Shown here: positions 47,901 through 58,445 of the stretch, in pieces
How the letters are laid out: every line of letters starts with the position of its first letter
Numbering within the stretch: position 1 is the first letter of the stretch
DNA from: Hippopus hippopus
Lineage: Eukaryota > Mollusca > Bivalvia > Cardiida > Cardiidae
Length of the DNA: 64,000 nucleotides
Assembly: GCA_946811185.2 (NCBI GenBank)
Contig: OX328098.1
Coordinates: 23,135,084 to 23,199,083 of the forward strand
Direction: 5' to 3'
Notes under the pieces: model-generated
What the model was told of the DNA's origin: nothing
Database searches by the model: none
The model's input: only the letters and a program-made list of their open reading frames with translations
Position numbers and translations under genes: made by a program

Positions 47901-50900
47901 TATTTTATTTTGAGTCAAAAAATAACTTTGAAATAGCAAAATTTGGGTTTTTACTATTGGCCTGAAAGTTTGATTTAACTTTTTTAGCAGTCTAAGAGTT
48001 AACATAATCACAGTACAGGACATGAGAACATGCGATGACTGGTAGGAGTCCCCACCTCAGCCAGTTTCTTTCCAAGGATCAATTATAGTTATTGCTACAA
48101 GATTCATTCCTCTCTCATCATTGATCATTGTTTTGACAATGGTTTTGTCAGAAAGCAGTCATTGTTTTGGGAAGAATATTGTGCGAAGTACTGGTTAATT
48201 AAAGAAACTCCAGGAAAGCATGGATAGGTGGACTGGCCACCTCATTATAATGGCAATATATAACTTAAACTATGTTGAAAACTAAGTTGAACACCTTACA
48301 CACAAAGAAATGAATTTAACATAATTTCATCCATATCACGGCAATAGCTCAATTGTACTGAGTAGAATTCTTTGGCTCTGGGGTGTCTTGCCACAAGGAC
48401 ACTCTGGGGAAGCCAAGCACCTTAGCTGAGGATCAAACCCAGGAATGCTGATTATCAATCCTTTACCTTCCACTCATTAGCAAACAACAATATTTTAGAT
48501 TTTCCCAAATTAAAAGCTTTTGCTGACTTCAAATTAAAACTGGCTCAGATAATGGAGTTTGCCTTTCAAATGGGCAGAAAAACAATTTGATTGAAAGAAA
48601 ACATTTGGTAACCTGCATTTTCTCCTTAACCCATGATGTTTACCAAAGCCTTTTTCTTAAGGATTATTATACTTCTGTGATCAGAATGTTACCCACTAAC
48701 TTTACAAACACAACAGGAAAGTTTTACAGAAAAAAAAATCAGAGAAAAAGTTATTTCTGTATATATATATTAATTTAAAAACTATTTCTGCATACACATG
48801 GAAATTACTTTTTTTTTTTAACAAAAAGAAAAAAAAAAGGGGGGGGCAGAAAATGGAAAGCTGGTAAAATGTGACTTTAAATAAAATAGGTAATAGGTAG
48901 TTTTTTTACCCACAATGTTTAGCGAAGCCTTTTATTGTAAGGATTTTCATGCTTCTATGTTTATAATGTATTAATTCTTTGATCAGCTATGATGTTACAA
49001 ACAAAATAGGAAATTATGGTAAATAGAAATACCAGGGTAGTTCCACATGTTTTCCACATGTGTTTAATAATATATCTATATTTTAGTTATAAAGCCATTT
49101 TGTCCACACAAACGAAAATTACCAGTCTTTGTTCAGTCTAACAAGTCTTTGCTTTAACTTTTTATTACACAATTCCAACTTGAGTCCTTTTTAGAAAAAG
49201 ACTTTTGTAAACATTGTGGGAAAAGGAGAAAATTCTGGTAACCAGCATTTTCTTCTTTCCCCACAATGTTTTCTACCCTTTAACCAATTTTGATTTTAAG
49301 TCACATTTATCTTATCATCTGCAAATGCTTTCAATATAAACAAGTCCAAAATTTTGTCATATGGTAAAAAGTTAAAACAGTTGGTCTCAGAGACAGATTG
49401 TGAAATTACCTTCTGGCACCTCATCTACTGTAGGTCTTTCATAAGCACTCATCTCATCATCCTCATCTATAGGGACAGAAATGAAGCCATTGCCAAACAA
49501 TCCTTTTTTTTATCACAAAGTTTAGGAAAGATCTTGAAAACATTTTGGGAAGAGGAGCAATCATACTGGTGGCCAGCATTCTACCTCTTGCCCATAATAT
49601 TTTCTACCCTTTGCCATAAAGATCTCATTATTTCACAAACATTTAATATGTCTTCTGTAAATGTTTTGACATGAGGTAAAGTGTTACTCAGTTATTGTTA
49701 CAGCCACAAGCATAATTGCTAAGGAAACTTGATAGAGACAAAATATATACTTTACTACGTAAGAAACAAAAAAGGCTCAAAGCACCAGAAAATGATGGGT
49801 GCACTAGAAAGGTCTTTGAAGCTTACCACCATTTTCTGTTTTTCCCAAAAAGTCTTCAGTATTTCCAAGATAAATCTTTGAGTGCAGTCAATTTGTCATC
49901 TGCAAAAGCTTTCAACTTAAATCTATGAGCCTTTAACATTGTAGTCTGGTTAAGATAAACTTTTTATCAAATGGCAAAGACTTGGTTTATTCCAAATTCA
50001 AAGCATTTACATACAACATATTTGATATGACACAAATTACGAAACTTACCTGTAACAGGGTAGAAAACATTCTGAGAAAAGAAGACAATGCTGGATAACA
50101 GCATGCCCTCCTTTTCCTACACTGTTTTCCATCCTATTCAGTACAAATCCCATCACTGAAGCCATACTTCATTAATACTGATGTCTACATGTACATGATT
50201 TGGCCAAACTCTTAACTCTTTACCAGACGGGAAAATTTTGGACTTGTCAACACTGAAAGCATTAACAGACGACAATTTAAATGAGGCTTTAATAGCGAAC
50301 AGCGCACAAGAGGCGTCGCGGAACGACGCCTCGCGTAAGCGAGAGCTTATTGGTAGAGATGGTGTCAAAAATGTACATACCTTAGGTAGCAGAACACGGT
50401 TTTCAGCTAAACTCGTCTCGGTCGACAATAGGACAAACAGAACTTCATCAAACAAAGGTCTATATAATCAGCTTGAAATTATAAAGAGCACTTAAATGCA
50501 ACAGCACAATCCTAATTCTTTAGATTTTATCAATAAATCATGTTCAACTCGTGAAATAGTGAAATTAATGATCAATATAGGCAAGTGGCACGGTCGGAAA
50601 AAAACTGACAAAATATGCCATTTTAGCCTATATTCCAAAATTCACAAAATGCAAACCCAGGAAGCTAGCCTGAAAATGCCAAGCTAAATTGAAACTCAAA
50701 ACAACACATAATCTGGGGATAAAATCCAAAATAGCACATTACCATGCCGTTTTTTCGCAATCCTCGCGTGCCCTGACCCTACCCTTGTTTTCGCGGCTAA
50801 AAAAAGCCGCTAGCTCCATGACCCCTCACTTCCGCATTTGGGGTCAAAACTATAGAACAAAGAACGAAAGGTCATGACCTACTGTTTCACAGACAAACCA

Positions 50901-51007
50901 AACGCTTCTTTTCCTTAATCTAACACAATTCATGGGTGTAATAACTACTCTTCTTATCAAAATTGCATTGAAAACCTACCTTTCTCAGTTATATCTAATT
51001 TTGACAT
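42901..51007 (-). CDS. Acidic 5' exons / possible upstream ORF (about 71 aa)
   Basis: Four small minus-strand exons: 51007-50980 (MSKLDITEK, Kozak-like gccATG), 49466-49410 (EDDEMSAYERPTVDEVPE), 46673-46608 (KEDPYEETEGNNEIE and LTENTD) and 42933-42901 (EEEDLGNVLR). All junctions are phase 1 with good AG and GT sites. Continuing with phase 1 into the exon at 31390 adds nine more residues and a TGA that overlaps the main ATG (sequence ATGA). With the other acceptor (31416), the frame also stops within a few codons. So these exons look real but do not read into the main ORF as the sequence stands. Options are a spliced uORF/leader of the same transcript, a separate small acidic gene, an unseen cassette exon, or a one-base error in the A run before the main ATG. 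Confidence 0.6.
43240..43306. repeat. Family A hairpin, near perfect
   Basis: AAAGGAGAAAATGCTGGT then the complement ACCAGCATTTTCTCCTTT, with AACATTGCAGG / CCCACAATGTT flanks. Lies just upstream (in transcription) of the 33-nt acidic exon. Confidence 0.85.
44535..44790 (+). repeat. SINE-like repeat (type 3), reversed
   Basis: AAATCCTCAGCTCAGCCAAT, AAGATTCATTCCTTTCTCAC and AGAAACTCCAGGACAGCAGG are the reverse complement of 28895-29158. Confidence 0.55.
44920..44953. repeat. (CA)n microsatellite after poly-C
   Basis: CCCCCCCCCCGTCCCACAC followed by about 12 CA units. Intronic. Confidence 0.92.
45041..45182. mobile_element. Small MITE with CCCCCGC ends and GTCC microsatellite
   Basis: TATACCCCCGC at one end and GCGGGGGTATTA at the other. 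The interior has CTGTCTGTCCGTTTGTCCGT-type repeats (45090-45135). Followed by AAGTCACATTCAGTGACAGC, a small inverted repeat. Confidence 0.6.
45200..46600. other. Intronic AT-rich stretch
   Basis: No exon or well-defined repeat apart from a palindrome TACATGTAGATCTACATGTA (45451-45470) and a half hairpin of family B near 46160-46200. Confidence 0.45.
46608..46673 (-). CDS. Acidic exon, phase 1-1
   Basis: 66 nt between acceptor tactcaaaatag and donor gtgagt. Encodes KEDPYEETEGNNEIELTEN plus TD. The sequence is acidic with no known domain. Confidence 0.6.
46713..46882. mobile_element. Family B MITE, internally deleted
   Basis: Starts TTAACCCTTATCCAGCTAAA and retains the AT-rich arm, but only half of the hairpin (GACAGACTGATCTTCATCTA) remains before the other end (CAGCCTAAGTGTCAA). 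Next to the acidic exon 46608-46673. Confidence 0.6.
47220..47455 (-). repeat. SINE (type 2)
   Basis: Starts after a (TTGA)n run (47220-47243). GGTGTTTAATGCCACTTTCA, TTCCTGGGTTTTACTAGTAT and GGACACTTGCACGAAAAACC match 39015-39250. Confidence 0.65.
47729..47826 (-). pseudogene. Decayed fragment of the N-terminal exon (30939-31390)
   Basis: CTTAGACTTGCCTTCTGATG, TTCTTTGCTGCATAATTTCT, CTTCTTCAAATTC and TTTCTTGGTTTCTGGT match 30948-31061 in order, with small deletions and substitutions. In the exon frame it soon meets stops. It sits in the same orientation, about 16.5 kb upstream in transcription, in the intron between acidic exons 49466-49410 and 46673-46608. Confidence 0.75.
47828..48001. mobile_element. 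Family B MITE, 5'-truncated
   Basis: Begins within the hairpin (AATGTAGATCAAGATCAGAC) and ends TTAGCAGTCTAAGAGTTAA. It abuts the exon fragment at 47729-47826 directly. Confidence 0.65.
49410..49466 (-). CDS. Acidic exon, phase 1-1
   Basis: 57 nt between acceptor ctgtccctatag and donor gtaatt. Encodes EDDEMSAYERPTVDEVPE. Length is a multiple of three, so it may be alternatively spliced. Confidence 0.6.
50295..50348. repeat. GC-rich double hairpin at the duplication edge (copy 1)
   Basis: GGCGTCGC and GCGACGCC form an 8-bp stem around GGA, followed by CTCGC-GTAA-GCGAG. The same block begins copy 2 at 54671-54722. GC content contrasts sharply with the AT-rich surroundings. The opposite end of each copy has GCAGCGCTGCTC, partly complementary to the GCGAGCAGCGC start, so this may be a mobile-element terminus. 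Confidence 0.6.
50980..51007 (-). CDS. First acidic exon with ATG
   Basis: 28 coding nt (MSKLDITEK) followed by donor gtaggt. The upstream sequence is CpG-containing and promoter-like. This exon lies in the 658-bp segment that is absent from the second copy of the local tandem duplication. Confidence 0.6.
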
Positions 51008-51059
51008 GGCCAATTCGAAGCAAACTGTTTACAGGTGCCTTATGCCTCTGAAAAAGTGG

Positions 51060-51215
51060 TGGAGCGGAAGTAGATTTTTCAAATATGGCGGACGGAAGTG
51101 ACGTAAAAGACTGGCACTAAGAGCGTTTCTGTCCTATAATTTCTTACACCCTTGACAATTACGTGATTTGAAACAGTGTTCCAGTCTACAAACGAGACCC
51201 TCGCGAGATCTGGTC
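51060..51215. promoter_or_regulatory. Candidate bidirectional core promoter
   Basis: About 70 bp above the first acidic exon lies a run AATATGGCGGACGGAAGTGA followed by CGTAA. It combines motifs resembling YY1 (ATGGCG), ETS (GGAAGTG) and ATF/CRE (TGACGTAA, 51099-51106). A TCGCGAGA element, resembling the TCTCGCGAGA metazoan promoter motif, lies at about 51201-51208. CpG is locally elevated. Motif identities are from general knowledge of animal core promoters. Confidence 0.45.
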
Positions 51216-51320
51216 AAATACGAAGGAACTCGAGCTTTTCCGCTATCTGTCTGAGTTACGGAAAATTCCGAATACAGAAATAAACATTACGGGAATTAAT
51301 AAAGCAACTGAACCATTTCT
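51168..51320 (+). CDS. Possible 5' exon of a divergent plus-strand gene
   Basis: An open frame runs from after a stop at about 51166 to a donor (CTG|gtgagc) at 51320 and reads RDPREIWSNTKELELFRYLS and then ELRKIPNTEINITG. There is no ATG, so it would need a start elsewhere or be leader. The paralogous stretch in the second copy (54893-55038) keeps the frame with four substitutions, one silent and three changing an amino acid. No downstream exon was found and the product is not recognised. Confidence 0.3.
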
Positions 51321-51649
51321 GGTGAGCCAATCGATCTATTCTTTCAAGTTTTTTCGCGCTCTTGCTTTTGAAAAAGTTGTTCACGTTTAATTCGGACGTT
51401 TTCCCTTACTTTTAAAGTATTGTTCGGTAAAGAAAGCAGACCAACTCGGCCAGTAAATAGCTCGTCCCTAAGTCAACACGGCCCGTGCAAAGTTTGTTAA
51501 TCTATGTACGGTAGATATTGACAGATTGACGAGCGTGTCTTTCATTCTGAACAGAATGTAACAAAAAACTATTCTCATCGAGATCTAGGTTACAACTGCT
51601 TAAAAAGGTTATATATATTTTTTCAGTTCAAAACAAAATGGTCTACTCG

Positions 51650-53090
51650 CAGCAGTGACTTTTCTTCATTTTCTTTTAACAGAGGGATTTTGTTTTCTTT
51701 TATCCTTTTTTGTTTTGTTCTGAATTGGATCTACTGTAAATGTAGATCCAATCTAAATCTGATCAAATCAAACTCTCTCAGCATTCATTTTGATGTTTTT
51801 GACAGTATAGATCTAGATTTCACTTTGCATACAATATGATTTTTTGTGCAACCTGTTGTTGTACCCACACACATAATATTCTCTAAAAGTGGGTCTACAT
51901 TGTCGGAACTCCTCTGATGTTATTTCTAAGATATTTTTACCTTTAAGATAACTGTCTTTTCAACAGACCATAACATTTTTTTTAATGCCTTCACACTGTA
52001 GCAGTTATAGATGTGTAAAACTAGATTTTAAGCAAATATTCTTGTTCAAGAACTTTAATAATTTACATCACCTGGAAACGACAGTGGCCAGGGTTAGAAA
52101 AAAGACACCACCAAGATTGTCAGCACAAGGGCTCAAACTAACTACCAATCAAATGATTGCTTCGACAGAATGCCTTCATTGACTGAATCATTCCTAATCA
52201 TCCAATTTATGGTATATGTCGGGCATGGTGAAATGTACTAGTATTTAGAACTACCATGTTACACGGAGTCAGAAGTTTAAACATTTAAATGACAAAAAAG
52301 GGATATTCCCCTATGTATTTTCTCTAGAAATGATATTTTGGTCTAAAGGCTTCTTTTTGCAGAATGATATTGCTTATCAATTTTGTAAAGTTATTTTTGA
52401 CTTCCAAAAACAAAATCTGGTGTTATGCCCTTTTTTTTTTCACCCCTGTTTTAATCTGCTTTTAACAAATTTAAGCTTATTTCATATAGACAAAACCATC
52501 AGCTGCATAGTCATCAAAAAACATACCAGCTTGATGACCTGATTGTTAAGAGTAAATTTATGGCAAAGTAACGGCAAAGACTTGGGAGCCAATGAAATAT
52601 CTTTTACGCAGATTTGTTTTTGTGAGTGACTGTAATTTATTCCTAGGTCAAGCCAAAGGGTTTGTTCTTTTGAAATCCTGTATAAAACCCTGATTGCCCT
52701 GCCAGTCATGTAGGAGTATCCTTGAGCAAGGCACACCACAGCCAGAGGCTAGCACTGGTTGAAACATTACTAAGTAAAAGTGTTAATTACATTACGTAAG
52801 CTGAATTGCAACGGAAAGTAACATAAGACTCCATTCAAACTAATAATTACAAAGATTCAGATCTACAAACCTAAATCTCTGAAAATTCTTAATCTTTCCT
52901 CGATCTATCTCCCTTTATCCATGCATGTAAACCGTTTGTTGTTCATAACTTTAATTGAGAAATACAAATACTGTGTTGTCAAACAATGACTACATGGATA
53001 TGAATTCAGTTTAAATGCCAATGTCAGATAATGATCAGGCCCATGATATTTAACCAGCCTCTTTTGGCCTTATCCTTTTTGAAACTAGGA
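51650..53090. other. Duplicated AT-rich region without identified gene
   Basis: Paralogous to about 55350-56800. Short open frames are not conserved between the copies, which argues against coding. It has one repeat-like stretch near 52075-52200 resembling a SINE remnant. Confidence 0.45.
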
Positions 53091-53097
53091 CTCTTTT

Positions 53098-53325
53098 TGA
53101 TTGATCAATTACTGTTGTACTCTCATTTCAAAATCATTTCAGTCGTATCAAGTTGACTGCTCACTTCATATATTTTCTTTGGTTTTACAAGCAGTCCATG
53201 TTTGGGATGTGGCTTGCCTTACCCATAGAAACCGCCATACAAGTAAAACATTATATTGGCTGAGGATCAAACCCAGGACCTTAAGATTACTGATTCAACA
53301 CCTTAAGCACTAAGCCACCCAAGAC
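53098..53325 (-). repeat. SINE (type 2), duplication copy 1
   Basis: TTTCAGTCGTATCAAGTTGA, TATTTTCTTTGGTTTTACAA and GAGGATCAAACCCAGGACC; nearly identical copy at 56804-57031. Confidence 0.55.
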
Positions 53326-54187
53326 AACTCAAAACTCTTTGGAGGCTGATCCTACATTTCCTGGAATATTTATTTAGATAGTGAAAAGTTTTCTGAAAAA
53401 AAAAAAAAAAAAAAAAAAATTCATGATAAACTTTGGTATCAAGAAAATTTTACATTGATCAGATCATAATTTAACGCAAAATTTCTCATTCGTGCAAATG
53501 GTGACATTAGAGATAAAATTATCGTGATAGTTCTACCTATTTCTTGACATCTATAAAAACTTATTTCACCATTTGGATGAACTCGGTAGTTTTTTGATTT
53601 CAGAGGATGGCAGTAAGTTATAATTTGAATTATTTACAATTGTAGCTTAATTGTTAAATTTTGACTACACATGAAATGAACTGAAATCTGTTAAACACAA
53701 AGACAACTCGAAATGCCTCTTACGAACATCTTTAAAACCATTCAGGGAAAAGGAGAATTCATAAGGTTGGAAACCAAGATATTCTAAAACCATATCTAAT
53801 TGTAAATACCATGAATGTCAGTTGTAGGCATGAACGTAATGAAATCGTGATAACAGTGAGAATTATCAGCTATTTTTACCGTGAAAGTTTTTATTATTTA
53901 GATCATATTTCCAGAAAAGTTTGTTTTATCACAGTAGTTCTCTCAAACTATCGCAATAGACTTTATCTTGTGGCAGAAATATGACACCATACGGTTAAAT
54001 AAAAGATGAAGGTGCAAATTTTGTGTTCAAATAATAGATGTGATTTGCAATATGTTACTCTGTTTACTGATATGCTATCAAATGCGACATTATCATATTA
54101 ATTTGAATATGATCCCATACAATGGATGCACAATATTGATCAATTCACATTCCTTAATACCTTTGCCTAATTCTGAAATGAAACCTG

Positions 54188-54385
54188 CCTGGCCAGGTAG
54201 CTTGGTGGTTCGTCATGTGCCTGACTCATGACCTAATGGTTGTGGGTTTGATACCTAGTTCAGGCAAACTTTCTTTCCAGCAACTTTTAGCCTCTCACAT
54301 CTGATGCATTTGAAGAAAGTAGTCAATAGCTTGAAAGAAAGTTGTGTTAGTATTGGTGTGAGGAAGACAGGAAACACCCCAGGTC
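54188..54385 (+). repeat. tRNA-derived SINE (type 1), duplication copy 1
   Basis: CTGGCCAGGTAGCTTGGTGG, GGGTTTGATACCTAG and GCAAACTTTCTTTCCAGC, then the SINE body to GGAAACACC. Confidence 0.7.
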
Positions 54386-54789
54386 TTGTACTTCTTTTGG
54401 GGGGGAGGGTGTGAGGGAGAGGGAATTCTTAATATTCTATTCATTTGTCTTTCTTTTTCTTCTGGTGGTTTACCTGCAGTTGCTTTACTTAATTATGAGA
54501 TGAATTATTCTTTAACTTTAGTGAGATTATAAAAAAATCTGAGATAGATCTGGATTTACCCCCTCTATATATGCATAATTTGTAGGCATTTGATAAGAAG
54601 ATTTACTTCTATGAAAGTAGCAAAAACTTGCAGCGCTGCTCACCTTTAGGCTTTGCCTATATTCATATTAGCGAGCAGCGCACAAAAGGCGTCGCGGAGC
54701 GACGCCTCGCGTAAGCGAGAGCTTATTGGAAGAGATGGTGTCAAAAATGTACATACCTTATGCCTCTGAAAAAGTGGTGGAGCGGAAGT

Positions 54790-54945
54790 AGATTTTTCAA
54801 ATATGGCGGACGGAAGTGACATAAAAGACTGGCACTAAGAGCGTTTCTGACCTATAATTTCTTACACCCTTGACAATTACGTGATTTAAAACAGTGTTCC
54901 AGTCTACAAACGAGACCCTCGCGAGATCTGGTCAAATACGAAGGA
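54790..54945. promoter_or_regulatory. Paralogous copy of the candidate promoter
   Basis: Second copy of the promoter-like segment in the tandem duplication. The ATGGCGGACGGAAGTGAC run and CCTCGCGAGATC are kept, but the CRE-like TGACGTAA has become TGACATAA. Confidence 0.4.
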
Positions 54946-57883
54946 ACTCGAGCTTTTCCGTTATCTGTCTGAGTTACGGAAAATTCCGAATACAGAAATA
55001 AACATTACGGGAATTGATAAAGCAGCTGAACCATTTCGGGTGAGCCAATCGATCTATGCATTCAAGTTTTTTCTCGCTCTTGCTTTTGAAAACTTTGTTC
55101 ATGTTTCATTCGGACGTTTTCCCTAACTTTTAAAGTATTGTTCGGTAAAGAAAGCGAAACAACTCGGCCAGTTCTTAACTCGTCCCCAAGTCAACACGGC
55201 CCGAGCAAAATTTGTTAATCTATGTACGGTAGATATTGACGGATTGACGAGCGTGTCATCATTCTGAACAGAAAAAAACTATTCTCATCGAGATCTAGAT
55301 TACAACTGCTTAAAAAGGTTATATATATTTTTTCAGTTCAAAACAAAATGGTCTACTCGCAGCAGTGACTTTTCTTCATTTTCTTTTAACAGAGGGATTT
55401 TGTTTTCTTTTATCCTTTTTTGTTTTGTTCTGAATTGGATCTAGATGCCATAATAATCACTGTTGTAAAATCTAAATCTGGTCAAACTGTGTCAGCATTC
55501 ACTTTGATGATTTGACAGTATAGATCTAGATTTCACTTTGCATAGAATATGATTTTTTGTGCAACCTGTTGTTGTACCCATACACATAATATTCTCTAAA
55601 AGTGGTTCTACATTGTCGGAACTCCTCTGATGTTATTTCTAAGAGATTTTTACCTTTAAGATTACTGTCTTTTCAACAGACCATAACATTTTTTTTAATG
55701 TCCTCACACTGTAGCATTATAGATGTGTCAAACTAGATTTTAAGCAAATATTCTTGTTCAAAAAGTTTGATAATTTACATCACCTTGAAACGACAGTGGC
55801 CAGAGTGAGAAAGACACCACCAAGATTGTCAGCGCCAGTGCTCAAACTAATTATAAGTCAAATGATTGCTTCTACAGAATGCCTTCATTGACTGAACCAT
55901 TCCTAATCATCCAATTTATGGTATATGTCGGGTATGTTGAAAATGTACTAGTATTTAGAACTACCATGTTACACGGAGTCAGAAGTTTAAACATTTAAAT
56001 GAAAAAATAAAGGGATATTCTCCTATGTATTGTCTCTTGAAATGATATTTTGGTCTAAAGGCTTCTTTTTGCAGAATGATATTGCTTATCAATTTTGTAA
56101 AGTTATTTTTGACTTCCAAAAACAAAGTCTGGTATTATGCCTTTTTTTTTCACCCCTGTTTTAATCTGCTTTTAAAAAGATTAAGCTTATTTCATTCAGA
56201 CAAAACTATTAGCTGCATAGTCATCAAAAACATACGAGCTTGATGACCTGACTGCTAAGAGTAAATTTATGGCAAAGTAACGCAAAGACTTGGGAGCCAC
56301 TGAAATATCTTTTACGCAGATTTGTTTTTGTGAGTGACTAATTTATTCCTAGGTCAAGGCAAAGGGTTTGTTCTCTTGAAATCCTGTTTAAAACCCTGAT
56401 TGCCCTGCCAGTCATGTAGGAGTATCCTTGAGCAAGGCACACCACAGCCAGAGGCTAGCACTGGTTGAAACATTACTAAGTAAAAGTGTTAATTACATTA
56501 CGTAAGCTGAATTGCAACGGAAAGTAACATAAGACTCCATTCAAACTAATAATTACAAAGATTCAGATCTACAAACCTAAATCTCTGAAAATTCTTAATC
56601 TTTCCTCGATCTATCTCCCTTTATCCATGCATGTAAACCGTTTGTTGTTCATAACTTTAATTGAGAAATACAAATACTGTGTTGTCAAACAATGACTACA
56701 TGGATATGAATTCAGTTTAAATGCCAATGTCAGATAATGATCAGGCCCATGATATTTAACCAGCCTCTTTTGGCCTTATCCTTTTTGAAACTAGGACTTT
56801 TTTTGATTGATCAATTACTGTTGTACTCTCATTTCAAAATCATTTCAGTCGTATCAAGTTGACTGCTCACTTCATATATTTTCTTTGGTTTTACAAGCAG
56901 TCCATGTTTGGGATGTGGCTTGCCTTACCCATAGAAACCGCCATACAAGTAAAACATTATACTGGCTGAGGATCAAACCCAGGACCTTAAGATTATTGAT
57001 TCAACACCTTAAGCACTAAGCCACCCAAGACAACTCAAAACTCTTTGGAGGCTGATCCTACATTTCCTGGAATATTTATTTAGATAGTGAAAAGTTTTCT
57101 GAAAAAAAAAAAAAATTCATGATAAACTTTGGTATCAAGAAAATTTTACATTGATCAGATCATAATTTAACGCAAAATTTCTCATTCGTGCAAATGGTGA
57201 CATTAGAGATAAAATTATCGTGATAGTTCTACCTATTTCTTGACATCTATAAAAACTTATTTCACCATTTGGATGAACTCGGTAGTTTTTTGATTTCAGA
57301 GGATGGCAGTAAGTTATAATTTGAATTATTTACAATTGTAGCTTAATTGTTAAATTTTGACTACACATGAAATGAACTGAAATCTGTTAAACACAAAGAC
57401 AACTCGAAATGCCTCTTACGAACATCTTTAAAACCATTCAGGGAAAAGGAGAATTCATAAGGTTGGAAACCAAGATATTCTAAAACCATATCTAATTGTA
57501 AATACCATGAATGTCAGTTGTAGGCATGAACGTAATGAAATCGTGATAACAGTGAGAATTATCAGCTATTTTTACCGTGAAAGTTTTTATTATTTAGATC
57601 ATATTTCCAGAAAAGTTTGTTTTATCACAGTAGTTCTCTCAAACTATCGCAATAGACTTTATCTTGTGGCAGAAATATGACACCATACGGTTAAATAAAA
57701 GATGAAGGTGCAAATTTTGTGTTCAAATAATAGATGTGATTTGCAATATGTTACTCTGTTTACTGATATGCTATCAAATGCGACATTATCATATTAATTT
57801 GAATATGATCCCATACAATGGATGCACAATATTGATCAATTCACATTCCTTAATACCTTTGCCTAATTCTGAAATGAAACCTG

Positions 57884-58080
57884 CCTGGCCAGGTAGCTTG
57901 GTGGTTCGTCATGTGCCTGACTCATGACCTAATGGTTGTGGGTTTGATACCTAGTTCAGGCAAACTTTCTTTCCAGCAACTTTTAGCCTCTCACATCTGA
58001 TGCATTTGAAGAAAGTAGTCAATAGCTTGAAAGAAAGTTGTGTTAGTATTGGTGTGAGAAATACAGGAAACACCCCAGGG
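57884..58080 (+). repeat. tRNA-derived SINE (type 1), duplication copy 2
   Basis: Same as 54188-54385, carried along by the tandem duplication, with few changes. Confidence 0.7.
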
Positions 58081-58324
58081 CTTGTACTTTTTTTTTGGGG
58101 GGGGAGGGTGTGAGGGAGAGGGAATTCTTAATATTCTATTCATTTGACTTTCTTTTTTTTTCTGGTGGTTTACCTGCAGTTGCTTTAGATTTACCCCCTA
58201 TATAATTTGTAGGCATTTGATAAGAAGATTTACTTCTATAAGAGTAGCAAAAACTTGCAGCGCTGCTCGCCTTTAGGCTTTGCCTATATTCATATTAAGG
58301 AAATTTGTTTTTCATAGGACAAGA

Positions 58325-58445
58325 AAACCTTGTGGGAAAAGGAGAAAATGCTGGTTACAAGCGTTTTCTCCTTTTTCCACAATGATTTCAAAAGGTTTCT
58401 TACTCCGGTACATAATAAGTCGTGATTGTTTGGTAAAGGTTAACT
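58325..58445. repeat. Family A MITE next to duplication end
   Basis: AAACCTTGTGGGAAAAGGAG and TGCTGGTTACAAGCG hairpin, ending TTGTTTGGTAAAGGTTAA, just outside copy 2 of the tandem duplication. A second family A copy is at 59085-59205. Confidence 0.75.

Larger units (their letters stand above)
50295..54670. repeat. Tandem duplication, copy 1 (4.4 kb)
   Basis: Starts GCGAACAGCGCACAAGAGGC and ends CTTTGCCTATATTCATATTA. The same sequence recurs head-to-tail from 54671. It contains the ATG exon of the acidic 5' series, the candidate promoter, SINE copies and AT-rich DNA. It carries a 658-bp stretch (50385-51042) missing from copy 2. Confidence 0.92.
54671..58297. repeat. Tandem duplication, copy 2 (3.6 kb)
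   Basis: Direct repeat of 50295-54670. At 54760/54761 the sequence jumps across the 658 bp present in copy 1, with a CCTTA microhomology. The first third shows many substitutions and indels relative to copy 1; from about 56400 on it is almost identical, apart from a shortened poly-A run at about 57101 and a small deletion near 58187. Confidence 0.92.

Noticed and set aside
50386..50455. Coding exon VLLSTETSLAENRVLLPK with donor gtatgt
   Set aside because: Its phase does not fit the first acidic exon (phase 1) or the next (phase 1 in), the acceptor is weak, and it is at the edge of the duplication where the neighbouring sequence is rearranged.
30939..51007. Single continuous ORF joining the acidic exons to the main protein
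   Set aside because: Attractive, but with the sequence as given every plausible acceptor either stops at once or has the wrong phase; a weak internal acceptor (ATCAACAG) would fit but lacks a pyrimidine tract. Kept as an open question in the findings, not as a call.
53101..57019. Two identical 70-codon frames as a duplicated gene
   Set aside because: Both lie in a SINE (type 2) and are identical only because the whole segment was duplicated recently.
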